A stretch of 64,000 bases of DNA, from assembly GCA_009760855.2 (NCBI GenBank), contig WPIO01000002.1, positions 13,380,501 to 13,444,500 on the forward strand, read 5' to 3'. The first letter of the stretch is position 1, and every line of letters starts with the position of its first letter. Made by a program: the position numbers and the translations under genes. Origin of the DNA: Cristatella mucedo (Eukaryota > Bryozoa > Phylactolaemata > Cristatellidae). Below, one piece after another: positions 1-53,900 of the stretch. The notes under the pieces were generated by a model. The model did not search any database and was not told where the DNA came from. It worked only from the letters and a program-made list of their open reading frames with translations.

Positions 1-164
1 TGCAGTGTCCCTGCCTAAAGTATCACACTACGAATCTTGACTAGCCTGTGATATGTATGTACAGATGCAGCGTTTAACTGTCATGCTGCATTGAGTGCTG
101 TTTCGCCGGGGCCAGTGAGACTGATGCAATGTCCCTGCCTAAAATATCACGCTACGAATCTTGT
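1..164 (+). repeat. Direct repeat of about 40 bp (1-40 and 125-164)
   Basis: Two near-identical blocks containing GTCCCTGCCTAAA and CTACGAATCTTG lie 124 bp apart just upstream of ATP7 exon a, in the intron. A local duplication. Confidence 0.85.
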
Positions 165-197
165 CGAGCATGTGGTCACACGGCTTGGCTTTTTCAG

Positions 198-40229
<40,032 letters not shown>

Positions 40230-40703
40230 CTTGCCACCAGGCTGTGATAGCGAGCGGTCTCGACGAGATAGAGATCGAGAGAGAGTGCCGCCTCCGCCGC
40301 TTCTGCATCGTCGTCTGCGTGATTTTTTTCTATACGAGTCGACTAATTGCCTTCTTGCCACCGACGGTCGCATTCGAGCCAGTACTCAGGGCCGTTCGGT
40401 GCTTTTGTATTACTGGCTATTCAGTTAATTCGGGGATCTGACCTCTGCACTTTCTCCATGCTTCGCTGCCTTTTCAGCTCCAAGCAATCGGGTCGTTGGG
40501 CGGTCGCGATAGCTGTGATCTGTGTGGTGTGTTGTAAGTACGCAGTTTCTCACGCACACTTCTTGCGAGCACGACCCTCGTCTGATCTGCAGCGTTTGCG
40601 TGCAGATCAGCCCTCAGCTAATCCATTCATCTTCTGACCTGTCGTAGTTTGTTGAATCGTAACCGTCTGATCCTGCTGAGGAGCCTGATTATTGCTTAAT
40701 AAA
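40230..40703 (+). terminator. ATP7 3' UTR with probable polyadenylation signal
   Basis: No coding homology is visible after the stop. The first canonical AATAAA on the plus strand is at 40698-40703, about 470 nt downstream, followed by pyrimidine- and GT-containing sequence. This is the likely 3' end, but no transcript evidence is available here. Confidence 0.55.
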
Positions 40704-40989
40704 TTATACCGCCTAACCAGGTGCTGCGCAAGTGTGAACGAATGAATGCTGACTGCAACACATAATTGTGTGCGACAGGGCTGCAGTACCTCGTCGTGCA
40801 GCCGTGCTGTGAGCAAGCAGGAGGCTCTGAACCGCGAATTCCGGCTCTATCACCATCTATCACCATCGCTTACAGTGGGCAAAGGGACTATTAGTCGAGT
40901 CGTGCACTGCAGCAAGTACTCAGCTGGCGAGTATGCAGCAGAGAGCTGAAAGCAGACAGGACAGCCGGGTCCGGCTAGTCGCCTGGGCC

Positions 40990-41745
40990 AGGGGTTCGTT
41001 GCTTGGAAAGCCAAAGCAGTTGGAAGCCAACGAGGTAAAGTCTGCCAGCTTTCAACAATGTAATTGCAAAATTTCGGGCCGGCATAGACAGTGATACCAC
41101 AATTCCAGTTGGTCCACGAATTTGTGATATTTCGACTTCTGTCGCTCACTTCTCGCACGTCTGCTGTGCAGCCTGTAGATGCCAACTTTTTAATGCAAAA
41201 CTCAGCAGCTAGGCTTGCCTGCCGTGACAGTCGCAATTGCCACATTAAACCAAGTTGCACCGACCTGCAGTGACAGTGACTCCCCATCAAGCAGTGAGTG
41301 CATCGACCGTGCTTGTGGACTGGATCTGCTTGGACCTCCACCAGCCGGATAATTTGGTCTCGCAGAGGGCCGACCTGCACTGGCAACCCATCAAGCAGGG
41401 CATCGACGTCAAGGTTTGACCACTCACTTCGAGGTTCCTTTATTCTCTTACAACAGCCTACATATCCGTCCTGCATTTTAATCAGGCCTTGGCATCTGGC
41501 CATAAATTTATGTCGATTGCATGATGTCACTCCCGAAAGTACTGGTCACTGAAGACACTGCTCTGCCATCTTGCAGCAGGATGGAAGGATGGACTTTCTT
41601 GATTTAATTAGTAGAGATGGGTGCCGACGTCCCACCATTGATCACTAGGAAATCGACCTGCTTCCTTTCCAGCAAGTATAGACTACCTAGAAAGAGATTT
41701 ATTTCTCTTGAGGCACGATACACATGTATATAACTAATAATTCTG
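40990..41745 (+). mobile_element. L2/CR1-like LINE 3' fragment (plus), degenerate
   Basis: Pieces matching the 44.2-kb copy: TCCACGAATTTGTGATATTT, CAAAACTCAGCAGCTAGGCT, the repeated GACCTGCA...CCCATCAAGCAG block, and a tail CCTAGAAAGAGATTTATTTC ending near ACTAATAATTC. Downstream of the ATP7 polyadenylation signal. The left limit is uncertain. Confidence 0.75.
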
Positions 41746-41867
41746 TTCCTATGCAAATTTCTTGGGTTATCCTCTCATAGGCCAGCTGCTCCGACTAGCA
41801 AATAAGCAGCGACTTTCGCTGGCGCTTTGGATTAACAGCTCACGTACATTCAAAATTATAGCCATTA

Positions 41868-41960
41868 CGATTTATAAGAATACAACCTCTGGATAGCATT
41901 CTAGGAGAAACGCATCAACCTCTTTTTAGAGGCACTTTACAGAGGTTAAGCTTCGGTAAC
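41868..41960 (-). mobile_element. LINE 3'-tail fragment (minus), divergent
   Basis: GGATAGCATTCTAGGAGAAA, then CCTCTTTTTAGAGGCACTTT resembles the minus tail seen at 14.3 kb. Confidence 0.55.
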
Positions 41961-42689
41961 AAGTGGCTGAAACTGCTGCAGCAGTTCAGTCAGGTACGAA
42001 GGTGGGCTGCACTGGGCCTTGCAAATCGCAGTAAGAACTGCGCTTGCATATAGTTGGGCACTTATCAACACTGAACTTTTTGCTGAAGCAAACCTCACCA
42101 AGCTTCTAAATTTCAAAGACAAAACTTTTATTCAGGACTCCTGGCACGGGCAATTAATCGTTTGCAGCCATATAGAGAATTGGTTCTCTTGGGGCGCCAC
42201 GGAAAGGGCTTATTTATTATTAACCTGGCTGCAGTCTTTAGCACCAGCTAGAGTGGCTTTCATTTTTGGCAGTCCTGCCAGTACTAGATTCTACTAGTCT
42301 AGCCTGGAGACAACCAGTGTTCCAGCAAGATCTTTAGCTAGCGATTTCGGTAGGCACTTGGACAGGCATAGAGGGCAATCACTACAGGCAGTCGTTTTAA
42401 TGAAATTAAAGCTTCGGGCAGTCGAAAAAAGAGGCAAAACAGAGGAAGTGTAACACTTCTCTTCAGGACTGGCATTCCTGTGCTGTCCATTCCATTGGCA
42501 ACACAGGTTGACATTATTACATTAATCAGAATATATCCAAACAAGCGACTGAACAGTGTAGCCGATGCACCCAGCACGTGCAGAGCACAATGCTCTGATG
42601 CTGCACGGTCAGCGCTACGAAGGTCTAGACCACGAGGAGACTTGCAGGCTGGCTGCCCTCACCAATGCATGCTAGCATGGCTCATGATT

Positions 42690-42840
42690 AGGATATATAA
42701 ATAATTCATTTGCACAGCGTCCCAAGAAAGCTTAATCTCTATCCAGTTGTTTCACATATGCCACATGGTTCGAGCCCAATGCCTCGGTCATCAAATGCAT
42801 ACACCTTGGCCTCGGTCATCTATTCACGGCTAGCTGGCAC
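42690..42840 (-). mobile_element. SINE A copy (minus), degenerate
   Basis: AATTCATTTGCACAGCGTCC tail, GGTTCGAGCCCAATGCC box, a short internal duplication of GCCTCGGTCATC. Confidence 0.75.
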
Positions 42841-43424
42841 CTTATCCCAGGGCCAGGAAAGGCCTTAAAAAACCGAGAAGACAGCTTTTGTGGGCACGAA
42901 GCTTGCACAAGAACGCTCAATTCATAATAAACTTAAATCCGGTTGCATCGCTTTCAGAAAAGGGAGCTCTGCTAGACTTCATGTAGATCACGTGACCGAT
43001 TTAGGGAGAAGTAGCGCACTCCGTAGCAGTAAAAATGTCAGGCTCGGTGTGAGCAGCAACGTTCGAATTTGCTCTCACACGAGTCTCGACCCCCGACCTC
43101 CCGATGGCTGGCTGTATGAGCTCCGCTCGCTAGCTTGTAAAACTAAAGCGAAGTGCAAGATCAAAAGGGAAAAATCCAAGAAAAGCACAAAAATCCAGAT
43201 GCGACCAATCTCAAGGATTTATACATTCACTTCATAACTTCTACGGCAAAACGACTCGTTGACGACGAGCGACTACTGACTGCTTGCAGAAGAGAAGTCA
43301 ATTGAAGCTTACAAAGCCTGAGCACCACGGTGACGTCTTTGACATTTCGTCTCTCATTGGCAACGTGAGGAGGAATTACGAACGAGCCGGGTGCGCGCGG
43401 CTAGCCAGCAGCCCAGGCTGCTGG

Positions 43425-43625
43425 CTAGCCGTCAGGTGAGGCCAGACGAATGAGCTTGTTACTGCACTCGGCGAGCTCCCCTATGGATACTCGCCCTCTC
43501 TGCTTGATAAACTTAGCGACTGCAGCCATTTCTTCGGCAGTGATGTAAACAAACTTCCCTCGGTCATCGAAAACTCCGGTAAGCACCTCATCTTTCAGCA
43601 GGCTCTCCACACGGGAAGCAGCATC
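43425..43625 (-). CDS. DDRGK1: DDRGK1 exon 8: DDRGK motif and stop
   Basis: Acceptor CATTTGCAG. It contains [40 protein letters not shown] and [11 protein letters not shown], then a short tail ending SPDG and TAG. This is the diagnostic exon of the family and is the conserved C-terminal domain that contacts UFL1. Confidence 0.97.
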   Translation of the reverse strand, partial: DAASRVESLLKDEVLTGVFDDRGKFVYITAEEMAAVAKFIKQRGRVSIGELAECSNKLIRLASPDG

Positions 43626-43792
43626 CTGCAAATGACGTCGACATGCTCACGTGACCACACAACCAACCTTCAAATATCTAGACACAGCAAATTGATATAA
43701 GGTGATAGTAGCAGATGACCAGACAGACGGAAGCAGCAGCTCACATAATCGTGCGCTTCAGCCAGAAAGATGACAGGTAGATTGATAGATAT

Positions 43793-43891
<99 letters not shown>

Positions 43892-46800
43892 CAGACAGAT
43901 AGACATATATAGAAAGGGACACAGATAGACAGACATATATTGAAAGGGACACATAGATATCCACACATGGATGGCAGCAAATTTTCTAAAACTAAACGAT
44001 GATAAAACCAACTTACTAGTTATGGGCAAACCCAGTGTGATTCAGAAATTGGAAAGGCTGACGCTCGAAATTGGCTCTGGCAGCATATCTCCTGTTGAAT
44101 CAGCTCGAAATCTAGGTGTCATGTTCCAAAGTGACCTCTTGTTAGACGACCACATCAGCTCCACAGTCAAATCTGCCTACTTTAAGCTTCATAACATTGC
44201 TAAAATTCGGGCTTGCTTAGATAAGGATACCACGTCTAAGTTGGTCCATGCATTCATGACATCTCGTCTCGACTTCTGCAACTCGCTGCTTGCTGGCCTA
44301 CCGGCATGTGTAATCAGGCGATTAAAGCTTGTGCAAAACTCTGCAGCTAGGCTTGTCTGGCGTGAACGTCGAAGTTGCTACATCACACCACTTCTTGCCG
44401 ACCTTCACTGGCTCCCAGTCAAACAACGGATCGACTTCAAAGTTTTGTCGCCCACTTATAAGTCACTTCATTCTTTGGCTCCAGCCTATCTCTCCGACAT
44501 ACTCCCCCATCAGGCCAAGCATCGTACCACCCGCTTTTCGGAATCCAACAGTTTACCACTACCTCGTACAAACCTCAAATCCTTTGGAGACCGTGCATTT
44601 AGCTCGTATGCTCCCAAAGCCTGGAACTCACTTCCGACTTGCATCAGAACATCCCCTGACTTGACCACATTTAAAAGGAACCTAAAAACACACCTATTTA
44701 GAACAGCATTTAGTGGGTCCCTGTGATTCGTCCTTCATGTGCTAATGCATGCTGACACCGTGCATGCTGCCATTAACCACATTTGCATGGTGACCCTGTG
44801 CCTGTCATCCCTAACGACGTTGTTCATGTGGTTTATCAGGCATGATATTACTCACGATTCAATCGCGTTTTTCTTTGCAGCAAATGTAAAGCGCCTAGGA
44901 AGAGATTGAGTTCTCTGAGGGCGCTTTATCAAGTGCATTATTATTATTAATACTGTAGACAGACATATATAGAAAGAGAGAGATAAACAGAAAGACATTG
45001 AGACACAGAAAGAGAGAGAAAGAGACCAACAGAGACAGAGAGATAAACATATATACAGACAGACAGAGAGAAAGGAGGAGAGAGTTGACGGCACATCAGT
45101 GCATATGAATGTGCTGTGCTGTGCCTCTACAAATGAGCAAAAGAAGAGAAAGAGATAGAATAATGACGGTATAGAATGGGCAGAGCAGGAGGAAAGATGG
45201 AAGATCAATTATTATGAAAGAGCTGCACAACGGACCTAGTCCGTTCGTGTCATCGTGTGACGACGTCACTGTCAAATGCTAAGATGCAGCTAGCCAGCGG
45301 AAGTGACCAAAGGGGCCTCTTCGTCACACCCTTCAGTCGCTCAGCAGAGGCCTTACCTGCGTCTTTAAGGAGAACTTAGTGGCAAGGTCTTCAAGCATGA
45401 TCACTTTCTTTTGCTGTGAAAAACCAACCGTAAGAAGCCGCATTGATAAAGCAAATGCTCTAGTTAGAGAGTGGCAGAGCCAAGTAAGGGCAAAAGGTCA
45501 AGGCCGGCAGAACACCAAAGAGCAGTGGTTTTGTTTTTCATATACCATGCAGCAAGGACGGCTGAAAGTGGTACGGCTATCAACCAATCATCCTCGGGAG
45601 ACTCACCTTTATGAATTCCACAAATTTGCTTAAGAGAGATTCTTCCTAAAACGCACGGGGGGCGGTCTCAGATCAGCGATCCAGCCGACCGAGTGCTGAA
45701 AGGAGCAGTGGCTGAGCAGCGCCAGCCACTGCTCCCTTACCGACTCCTCGCTGCCTGCGGCACAGTCTTCACCGGAAGCCTCGATCACGAAGCTTTCCTT
45801 CATCTTCAAGTACTCCTCGTGCTCTTGCCTCTCCTTCTCTGCCCTCTTCAGTCGCTCCTCTTCTTCCTAGCGGATATCAATCAATCAATCAATCAATCAA
45901 TCAATGGTCACGATCGAGGCAGCTGGCGTACAATGGCAGTACACTGAATTTGAACGACAACGTCTCGTCTGTCGGCCAACGGGCGAAGCTAAGTATACGT
46001 CTAAAGGCAGAAATTAAGCTTATATCCAGAATCCGATGCCGCATTAAATATGTCAAGCACTCCTCCAGCACACCGCTCTGGGCAAAACTGGCCGCGATAC
46101 AGGCTCCATAGTAGCAAGTGCAACCTGAATCCATTGACAACTTTCCTATAAATTGTGATCTAAAGACTAATCAAGTAACCACGATATGTAGCTAGGATAA
46201 AAATACCTTTAGGGTAAATTTCGATAAAATACTGCACAGATTGGTTCAACATCGAATAATTGTTTAGAAGTACTTAAAAAAACACTAGAAATGGGATCTG
46301 AAGTTTTTTCGACTTTCACTTAAAAGGAAAGCCCTACAAAACAATTAGGTAAACCTTGTCTAACCCGGTTGTACACTGGCAGCAACATACATACAAATAA
46401 CAAATTTATCGATCTCTGCAAATTACACGAGTTAAATTCCAACGTGTTGAATATTGGTATATCGATGTACATATTACTGCTAGTTGAGGCCCATGCGTTG
46501 CGACTTTTAAAAAACCTTTGTTTACATCGTAAATAAAGTAAACACGTAGCTTTTCGCCTAGTAAATTCCTTAGCTCGGCCACTACTTGACGGATCAATGG
46601 GAAACTTCAAACTTGAGTTCAGCTCTGCATCTATATCACAGCAGTCGTTCATTTCTGATTTCGGTCGGATAACTTGTTGCTATATATGCCATCAGACGTC
46701 CTTAAACTTTGCATTCGGAATCAAAGCCGTGCACAGTAAGGGTTGTATCCCATGAGAGCTCAGGTTCGACAGCAAGCCCGTTTGAGAAGCCACCAGACAT

Positions 46801-49800
46801 GCTCGTAGGATTAGTACACACGTAGGCTGATTCTGTTGCATTACACCTTCAGACTTAGTTGCCTGCTAAGGGTGCTCAATGTCCTGGCCTGTAGAAAGTA
46901 CGTATGACCGAACATGATCTCAGCTGGAGCCCAGTGTACACTTTCGTTCAGGAATGCCCCTTACATTCCGGGTACATCCGGGATAGGGTCATCACACACA
47001 GTGCCTGGGGCACAACGTACAGTTCCAGGCACGAGTGCCCCAACCACCCCCTTGCTAAAAGCTGGCCACTACAAAACAGTAGTTGCTGAGCTGGCGGAAT
47101 CTTGAAGAGATACCATGTCTCGGTTCAGCAGAGTGTGCTGGCCTCCAAAACAGCATTGATATACGTCCTTGAAATGAAATGTATAGCAACATTTCCCGAT
47201 GCGATCCTGCTAAGATGCAGGGGGGGGGCTTTGACGGACAACAAGCTAACAGGCTGATAGCTAGATGCTGTCTAGACGTAACTACCTCCTTGTATAGCTT
47301 CATGCCCGAGCCAGGTGTCTGAATTACAGTCTGCACAACACCTCACAAATTTGGCAAGAGGGTGGAAACTAGGGTTTGACAAAACAGCTCTGCTTACTGT
47401 GCCAGAAAGTCAATTGACCTAAGCATGCAGAACAGCCAGCAGCGTGCTCGTTGGATTATGCCAGTGAGATCGTGGCTCGCCGTCACTGACCGTGCAACTG
47501 CATGAGCGACTGCCTGACGACAAGAAGAGTTGCAGGGCGGGGCAGATGTGAGAGAGAGGTCGGCATCTTGCAACTAGATGACGGTACAGTGGCGACATCA
47601 ACAGATTCTCAAAGAAGACTGACCATTCTGTGGCCTAAAATTCTAGCGCCTTCCATCTTTCTCCTAGCGCCGGTCTCAAGCAGTGCAGTGCTACAAGTGA
47701 GTAGGAAAACAGCTGCATAGAACGGTAAGCAGCTGCATCGAATATCTGCCCTTCACATGGTGTGTCCCTGTATGTTCTAAGTCTGTGCACCCAGTGACAA
47801 ACCACTTGACACCCTCTCCTTTTTCAACAGATGTACAGTTCCTAAAGATGAGTGGTTCTCTTTCAGTGATATATATATATACGTGTTTTATTCATATTGT
47901 TCTTATCATTATGTCGAAGATAGTAAATGTGATGGTGGTGGCGGCTGTGAAGCACTGGGACATTCGAAGCTCACCTTCTGGGCTTCAGCAAGTTTCTGCT
48001 TTTCCATTTCTTTCTGTTGCCTTTCAGCGATCATCTCTTGCCTCTTCTTGTTCTCCTCGCGGTCCCTTTCCATTTGCTGAAGTGCAAACAAGCATGAATA
48101 CTCAAGCAACGAACGGATCAATTCTCGAACTGCATATCGGCAGCAAAGGCAATCAGATGGATAGATAATTCCACCGTGTTAAGATGGGAAGCATGATCAT
48201 TACACAACGAATGACGCTAGTATACGGAAACTATTGAACAGTAAAGTAAAACGTGAAATGAGTACTAAGAAAACACGAATGCTAACCAGCACATACCCAC
48301 TATAAATAACTTGGCACGAGTTTGTTTAAAAGTGATAGAGATGTTTGAGCACGAGGCATGGGTATGAGCTGTGATTGTATCCCACTTGACCTATAAGCTC
48401 TAACGACATCGGTGGCCAAGATCAAGAAGACTTTAGAGAAGCTGCCCTTGACATGCCACTTGCTACATTAATTTCGTCTCATGGCTATTCTTCGATTCGC
48501 CCGGTTTCCTAAAACAGATAGTTCACCCACTCTAGTCCATGACATATCGTACTTAAGACCAGGATTTCGAGTCACGCTAGAATTTTTATTCTTGCCGGCT
48601 CTACCAGCCAGCGCCAAATCAGGCTGCGGTAGGCATCCACATGATCTGGCAGTAATTCTACCAACCCCGTATCGTTTAACAGTGAGTAAGGATTTCAAAG
48701 AATAGAACAATGAAAAGAAGTCAGCTATGGAACAGAGAGCGAAAGATTTGGCTCGAGCTGAGAACGATCCCAGATCTTCTTTTCTGAGTCAGTGCTCTAC
48801 CGATTGAACTGTCAAGACTCTGTTCTTCTGCTGGAGTCTCAAGAACTCGATCGGTAAAACAGTGAGCAGAAAACGGTGGACATGTTACCAGATCGAGGCA
48901 AAGACACTTCTGCTTCAAGTTCCAATGCAGACAGGCTTTGGTAGTTTTGTATTTTCACAGGTCATCACATTAGCAACCTAACTTTGGGTGTCACACATTC
49001 ATATCTTGAGGCAATACGACGTTTTAATACCTTCCTATTCAGAGCTAACACATGCTATTCCATACGGCTTTGGCAGTGGTCTCCAAACATAGGTTTCGAT
49101 TAAACTAATAATTCGATTGAACTGTACATCCTAAGGCAGTCATCAACCGTCTGACACTTAATTCAAATTCATATGGCTTTCAAAGAAAATCCGAAGTTTC
49201 ACCAACTTTTGACTTTAATTAAGGTAATTAAACACACAATGTTAACAAAAGGGTTTTTGCATGGTGGCCGTTTTCAAAGGAAGCCTTTAGCTATCACAGT
49301 TTCAGCAGTAGTTTAAAATTAAGTACAGCCAAACCATCCCTACTATTTAAAGCTAGAAAGTCTGCCCGTCCTTTCGTCATGCGGCAAGATAATGAACCAG
49401 TACTTCCGGGAGAGATGCGTAATAAACGTCCAGGACTCAGTGAAGCGAGTCCACAGGCAGTGAGCTCCAGGTTTTTATTATTCTGATCACGGTACCACGG
49501 CCTGCTTTTCAGAGAGTGCTTAACTACCGAGTACGGTGACGTGGGCATACTTAAGAGTGTCAAAGACTCGGGCTTCAAAGCATGCATGTGCTCAAAGGTC
49601 TCTCCAATAGAGTACCACATGAACCTCATGCATTCACACCAGTCAGCCACCTATATCGACAATTTTCAAGTATGCCGGCCTTGCCCAATCTGCACACCGT
49701 AAGGGGTTAGCTACCAATCATTTTGCAGCTTAAACGGCTGAGCTGGTTTCAGAGGTTGTTGGTTCAACTTCCAATGGCACGAGATATCCTCCTTTCTTTT

Positions 49801-50914
49801 GATTGCTATGAATCCTTTGAGGCTGTTTTAGTACTTCCTTGATCCGTCAGGCGATTCAGCACATCTATATTACATAATACACAAGGTATCGGTGATTGCA
49901 GAAGGGGGCAGGCAGTTTGCTTGCCATATTCTTGAGAAATCCAATACACTCATTATGAAATGATCTAGTCTTGTCACAATCGGGATGATGATTTGCGGCA
50001 GATTATCTTCGAATCGATGTGCTTGAAATGATGGTCTTTTTAATCTAGCATCAAATTGAAATGGCTAGGCTTCACCTGGATGTTTATCAAACGAGTCCAT
50101 CATTTAATCCTCTATCAATCTTTCGAGTTAATAAATGGATCCATGCATAGCGGAATAGCCTGCCGCTGAGCTTGCATCAGACACGGGCTACATTGTTAGC
50201 TCCCAATAACCTGAAAGTCTATAGCTGTTGGGTGGCTGCCTAACGTATGAACTAAACTAACACATTGCAAGGAAGCATGCATTTGCTCTAACGACGAAGA
50301 CATGGACAAATAAGATTTTGCACGAGCAGGTAAAGGATGTCTAAGTAATCATCAAGACCATCAGGTACACTCCAAGATGAGACAAAAAGAAACCACAAGC
50401 AACCCTGTAATAATGACCCTAGGCAGCATGCCATTTGCTATAACTATGACAGCGATTTACTTGCACAAATCTCTGCATGACCCACAAGATCGCCTGATTA
50501 AAATTAACCTGAACATATATGAAAGATGCAACAATTTTAACATGTCCCACAGCCTAGAGCACAAGAGCGAGCAAAAAGGAGTTGCTGCATCCATTACGTG
50601 CTGCTAAAGCAGCCGGTACAGGAGGAAGCCTTTGCTGTGGCAGACTTGAGTCAAGGTTTGTGGTAGGGAGTCCAGGCAAGTACAATTTGGGCAGAGGCAG
50701 CACAACACATAATGCATAAAGGCCAAACCCTCAGAAAGAACATACAATGATTGCATGAGCTAATGAGTGGGCAACGGGCTGAAAACACAAGCCGTACGGG
50801 CAAAATGTCCTGTAAAAGTCGATTCTACAGAAATATTTTTGCACGGGCACTCAGCCAACCTTTCATACAACATAACCACAATGCTGTCCCACAGAGCAAC
50901 GACAATTGATTTGA

Positions 50915-50949
<35 letters not shown>

Positions 50950-53900
50950 GCAGATAAGCCTTAATGGCTATCACTACCGTGCTTGCAGTAGGCAATTAAG
51001 GATTGCATGCTGCAAGATTCAAACCCACGACCTGGATCGCGAAGAGCTAGCACCTTACCTCCTGGGTAAAGACCCAGGGGCATAGATCAACTACCATTCG
51101 ATTTTCGACAACGACACGTTGTGGTAAGATAAAACCCAAACGATCTTACACTCACTACGATATGGAATGACATAAATTGCACATGCAAACAACTGGTTAC
51201 CAGACAGATACTGTTTGATGTTGTCATAACGGGCTACAGGTGACAGGCCCATCTCCAGAGGCTGGCAGGGCTCATCCAGTAAATGAGCAGAGGAGAGGAG
51301 AGAGGCACCGACTTCAAGGGAAATTGAGAATGAGAGAGAGACAGTAGCACGTGAAGAAGTGGCAGCAAAACAAACTTCAGACACCACCGCGGCAAACTGA
51401 AGAGTTTTATTATTTGTACTAAATATGTCTACATTTGCAAACAGCAACTCAGTTGCTTAGATTATATAACGCATATTTTGGGCACCATGAAATAAGGCAG
51501 GGGTGCTAATCAAGCTTCCAAAAGCCAGGTGTGTCGGATGCAGATGGCTCTGCCATCTCTTACTTGATATCAATGTTGTCCCTCTTTGTAGTCACTACTG
51601 CAGCTGGCTCACATGTGGCTCACACTGTTGCAGCTGATACTTTTGCAGCTGGCTCACAAACATCAGTACTTAGCCGTTTTCAACTATGGCCTAAATAAGG
51701 TGCTGCAGATAGATTGCAATATTTTGCTTGCTTCACTCGGCCAATTTTCAAGCCTTCCGATCTTCCCACTTGCTCTGCTGAGTCCCTGGCTCTCGGGACT
51801 GCTAGCAATATATGCTTCTCCAAAGTGCATGGTTAGGCACAACTCCGACAATGCCGATCTTTGCCATATGCCAGCCCTCATGCGCTGCTTGCGGGCAACA
51901 TCCGACCTCCAAGCGGCTTTCGGAGGCCGTGTCTAACCAATCTCGGCCAGCGGCTGACCAAGCAGCGGCGATTCGCACCAAAACTTCCGGTCTCATTTGC
52001 TAACAGAAGCACAAACCGATGCAGTAAAACTTGGGGTGCTTAATTGCTCAAAGCTGGCTAGGAAGGAGGTTTACACAGAAGGCATGCGCCGTGAGGTCAA
52101 CGGCAGCCCGCGACCTACTCCATACCGCCGGGCAGCCAGTGAGAGAACTAGGTTGCCTATGGGGGAGCGGTGGAAGGGGGAGTCACGTGCTTTACCTCAC
52201 GCATCGCCTTCCTCTCCGCTTTCTCTTCCAGCTTCTTCATTTTCTTTGCACCTATTTTGCCGTCGGGCATTGCAATGGTATCAAATGTGGCTGCTGCTCC
52301 TTCTACAAAGTGCGATGGCAATCAATATTGAGATTAAATGCTGAAGAAGGTTTCTACACAGAATTACCAAGGCGTTCATTTAGTGGTGTCTACAGACCAA
52401 CTCCGATGACCATCTAAACTGCCATTCAACCACTGCAACACTTCATTGTCATTTATGCAAAGCCCAAAAAACTCACGAATAGAACAGTTTGCCTCTCCAA
52501 TTTAAGATTATTTTTGTAATCGGGTATTTTTCAATAAAAAACAAGGAAAGCCTGAACGATAGGGCATTAAAGGCTAAGACTTTGCGCTGCAAGGGGAATA
52601 GCGACAGCAGGAGCCTGTAAGCTCCTGTCGACACGATCAGCTTTGCAGATTCGGCCAATTAACCAATTTATTCTAAAAAAAAAGAGCTTTCACCAAAAGA
52701 GACTCGGATATTTGGTAACAACTGCAGCCACCGACTCTTTGGGTCGTAGCAGACAAAACAAACATGGGACCGCAAGGCGGCACACAGGGGGCTGTTGGCA
52801 GTAATAATAATAAAAAAATTAATAAGTAGTGTATTTATATATATTTGAATACTATATTGTATATTTGTATATATTATATATTTTTATATGGACACAGAGA
52901 ACTGAGTCTCTTTCTAGGCACTTTACAGATGCTGTATAGAAAGCAATACCAAATAGTTGATGGTAACATCCATAAGCAGCAGGCACACTGTAAGCAGGTA
53001 TATGCCCACGAAGAACGAATCACAAAAACCCACCAAAATGCTTTTAGGCTTCTCTTTAAATGTTGCTAAGTCAGGAGACGTCGCGACGTGCATCGATGGT
53101 GAGCTCCAGGCTTTGGGAGCATAGGAACTAAAGGCACGGTCTCCTACGCTTTTGAGGTTAGTAGGAGGTATGGCTAAACGATTCGAGTATGAATGGTCTT
53201 CGGTGGTACGATTATTTGCCTAATTGCGGAGTAGTTCTTATAAGTAGGCTGGAGCCAGAAAATAAAGGGACCTAAAAGTAAGTGACCGAACCTTGAAGTC
53301 GATGCGCTACTTGACTGGTAGCCAGTGCAGGTCGGCAAGAAGTGTTGTATGCCATCTGCGTTGCTCACGACAGACAAGCCTAGCAGCAGAGTTTTGCACC
53401 AGCTGTAAGTGCCTGATTGCGCATACCGGTACACCAGCAAGCAGTGAGTTACAGAAGTTGAGACAAGATGTCACAATATATGGACCAGTTTCGATGTTGT
53501 GTCACTGTCTAGACAAGCCCGAATTTTAGCAATGTAATGTAGCTGAAAGTAGGCAGACTTGACTGTGAAGCTGATGTGGTCGTCTAATCAAAGGTCACAT
53601 TGGAACAGGACACCTAGATTACGTGCATATTCAACAGGAGATATGGTGGCACAGCCAGTTTTGAGAGTTAGGTTTTCCAATTTCTGAATCACACTTGGTT
53701 TGCCTATAACTAATAGGTTGGTTTTGTCGTCATTCAATTTAAGAAAGCTGCCATCCATGTGCAGATGTTAGTAATATATGCAGTAAGGAAGTGTAGAGAA
53801 TTAGACAAGCTCGAGGGCAGGGAGGTAACAAAGCAAAGGTACAACTGAGTGTCATCTGCATAGCAGTGAAATCCTAGACTGTGCTTGGCAGTCGCTTTCG

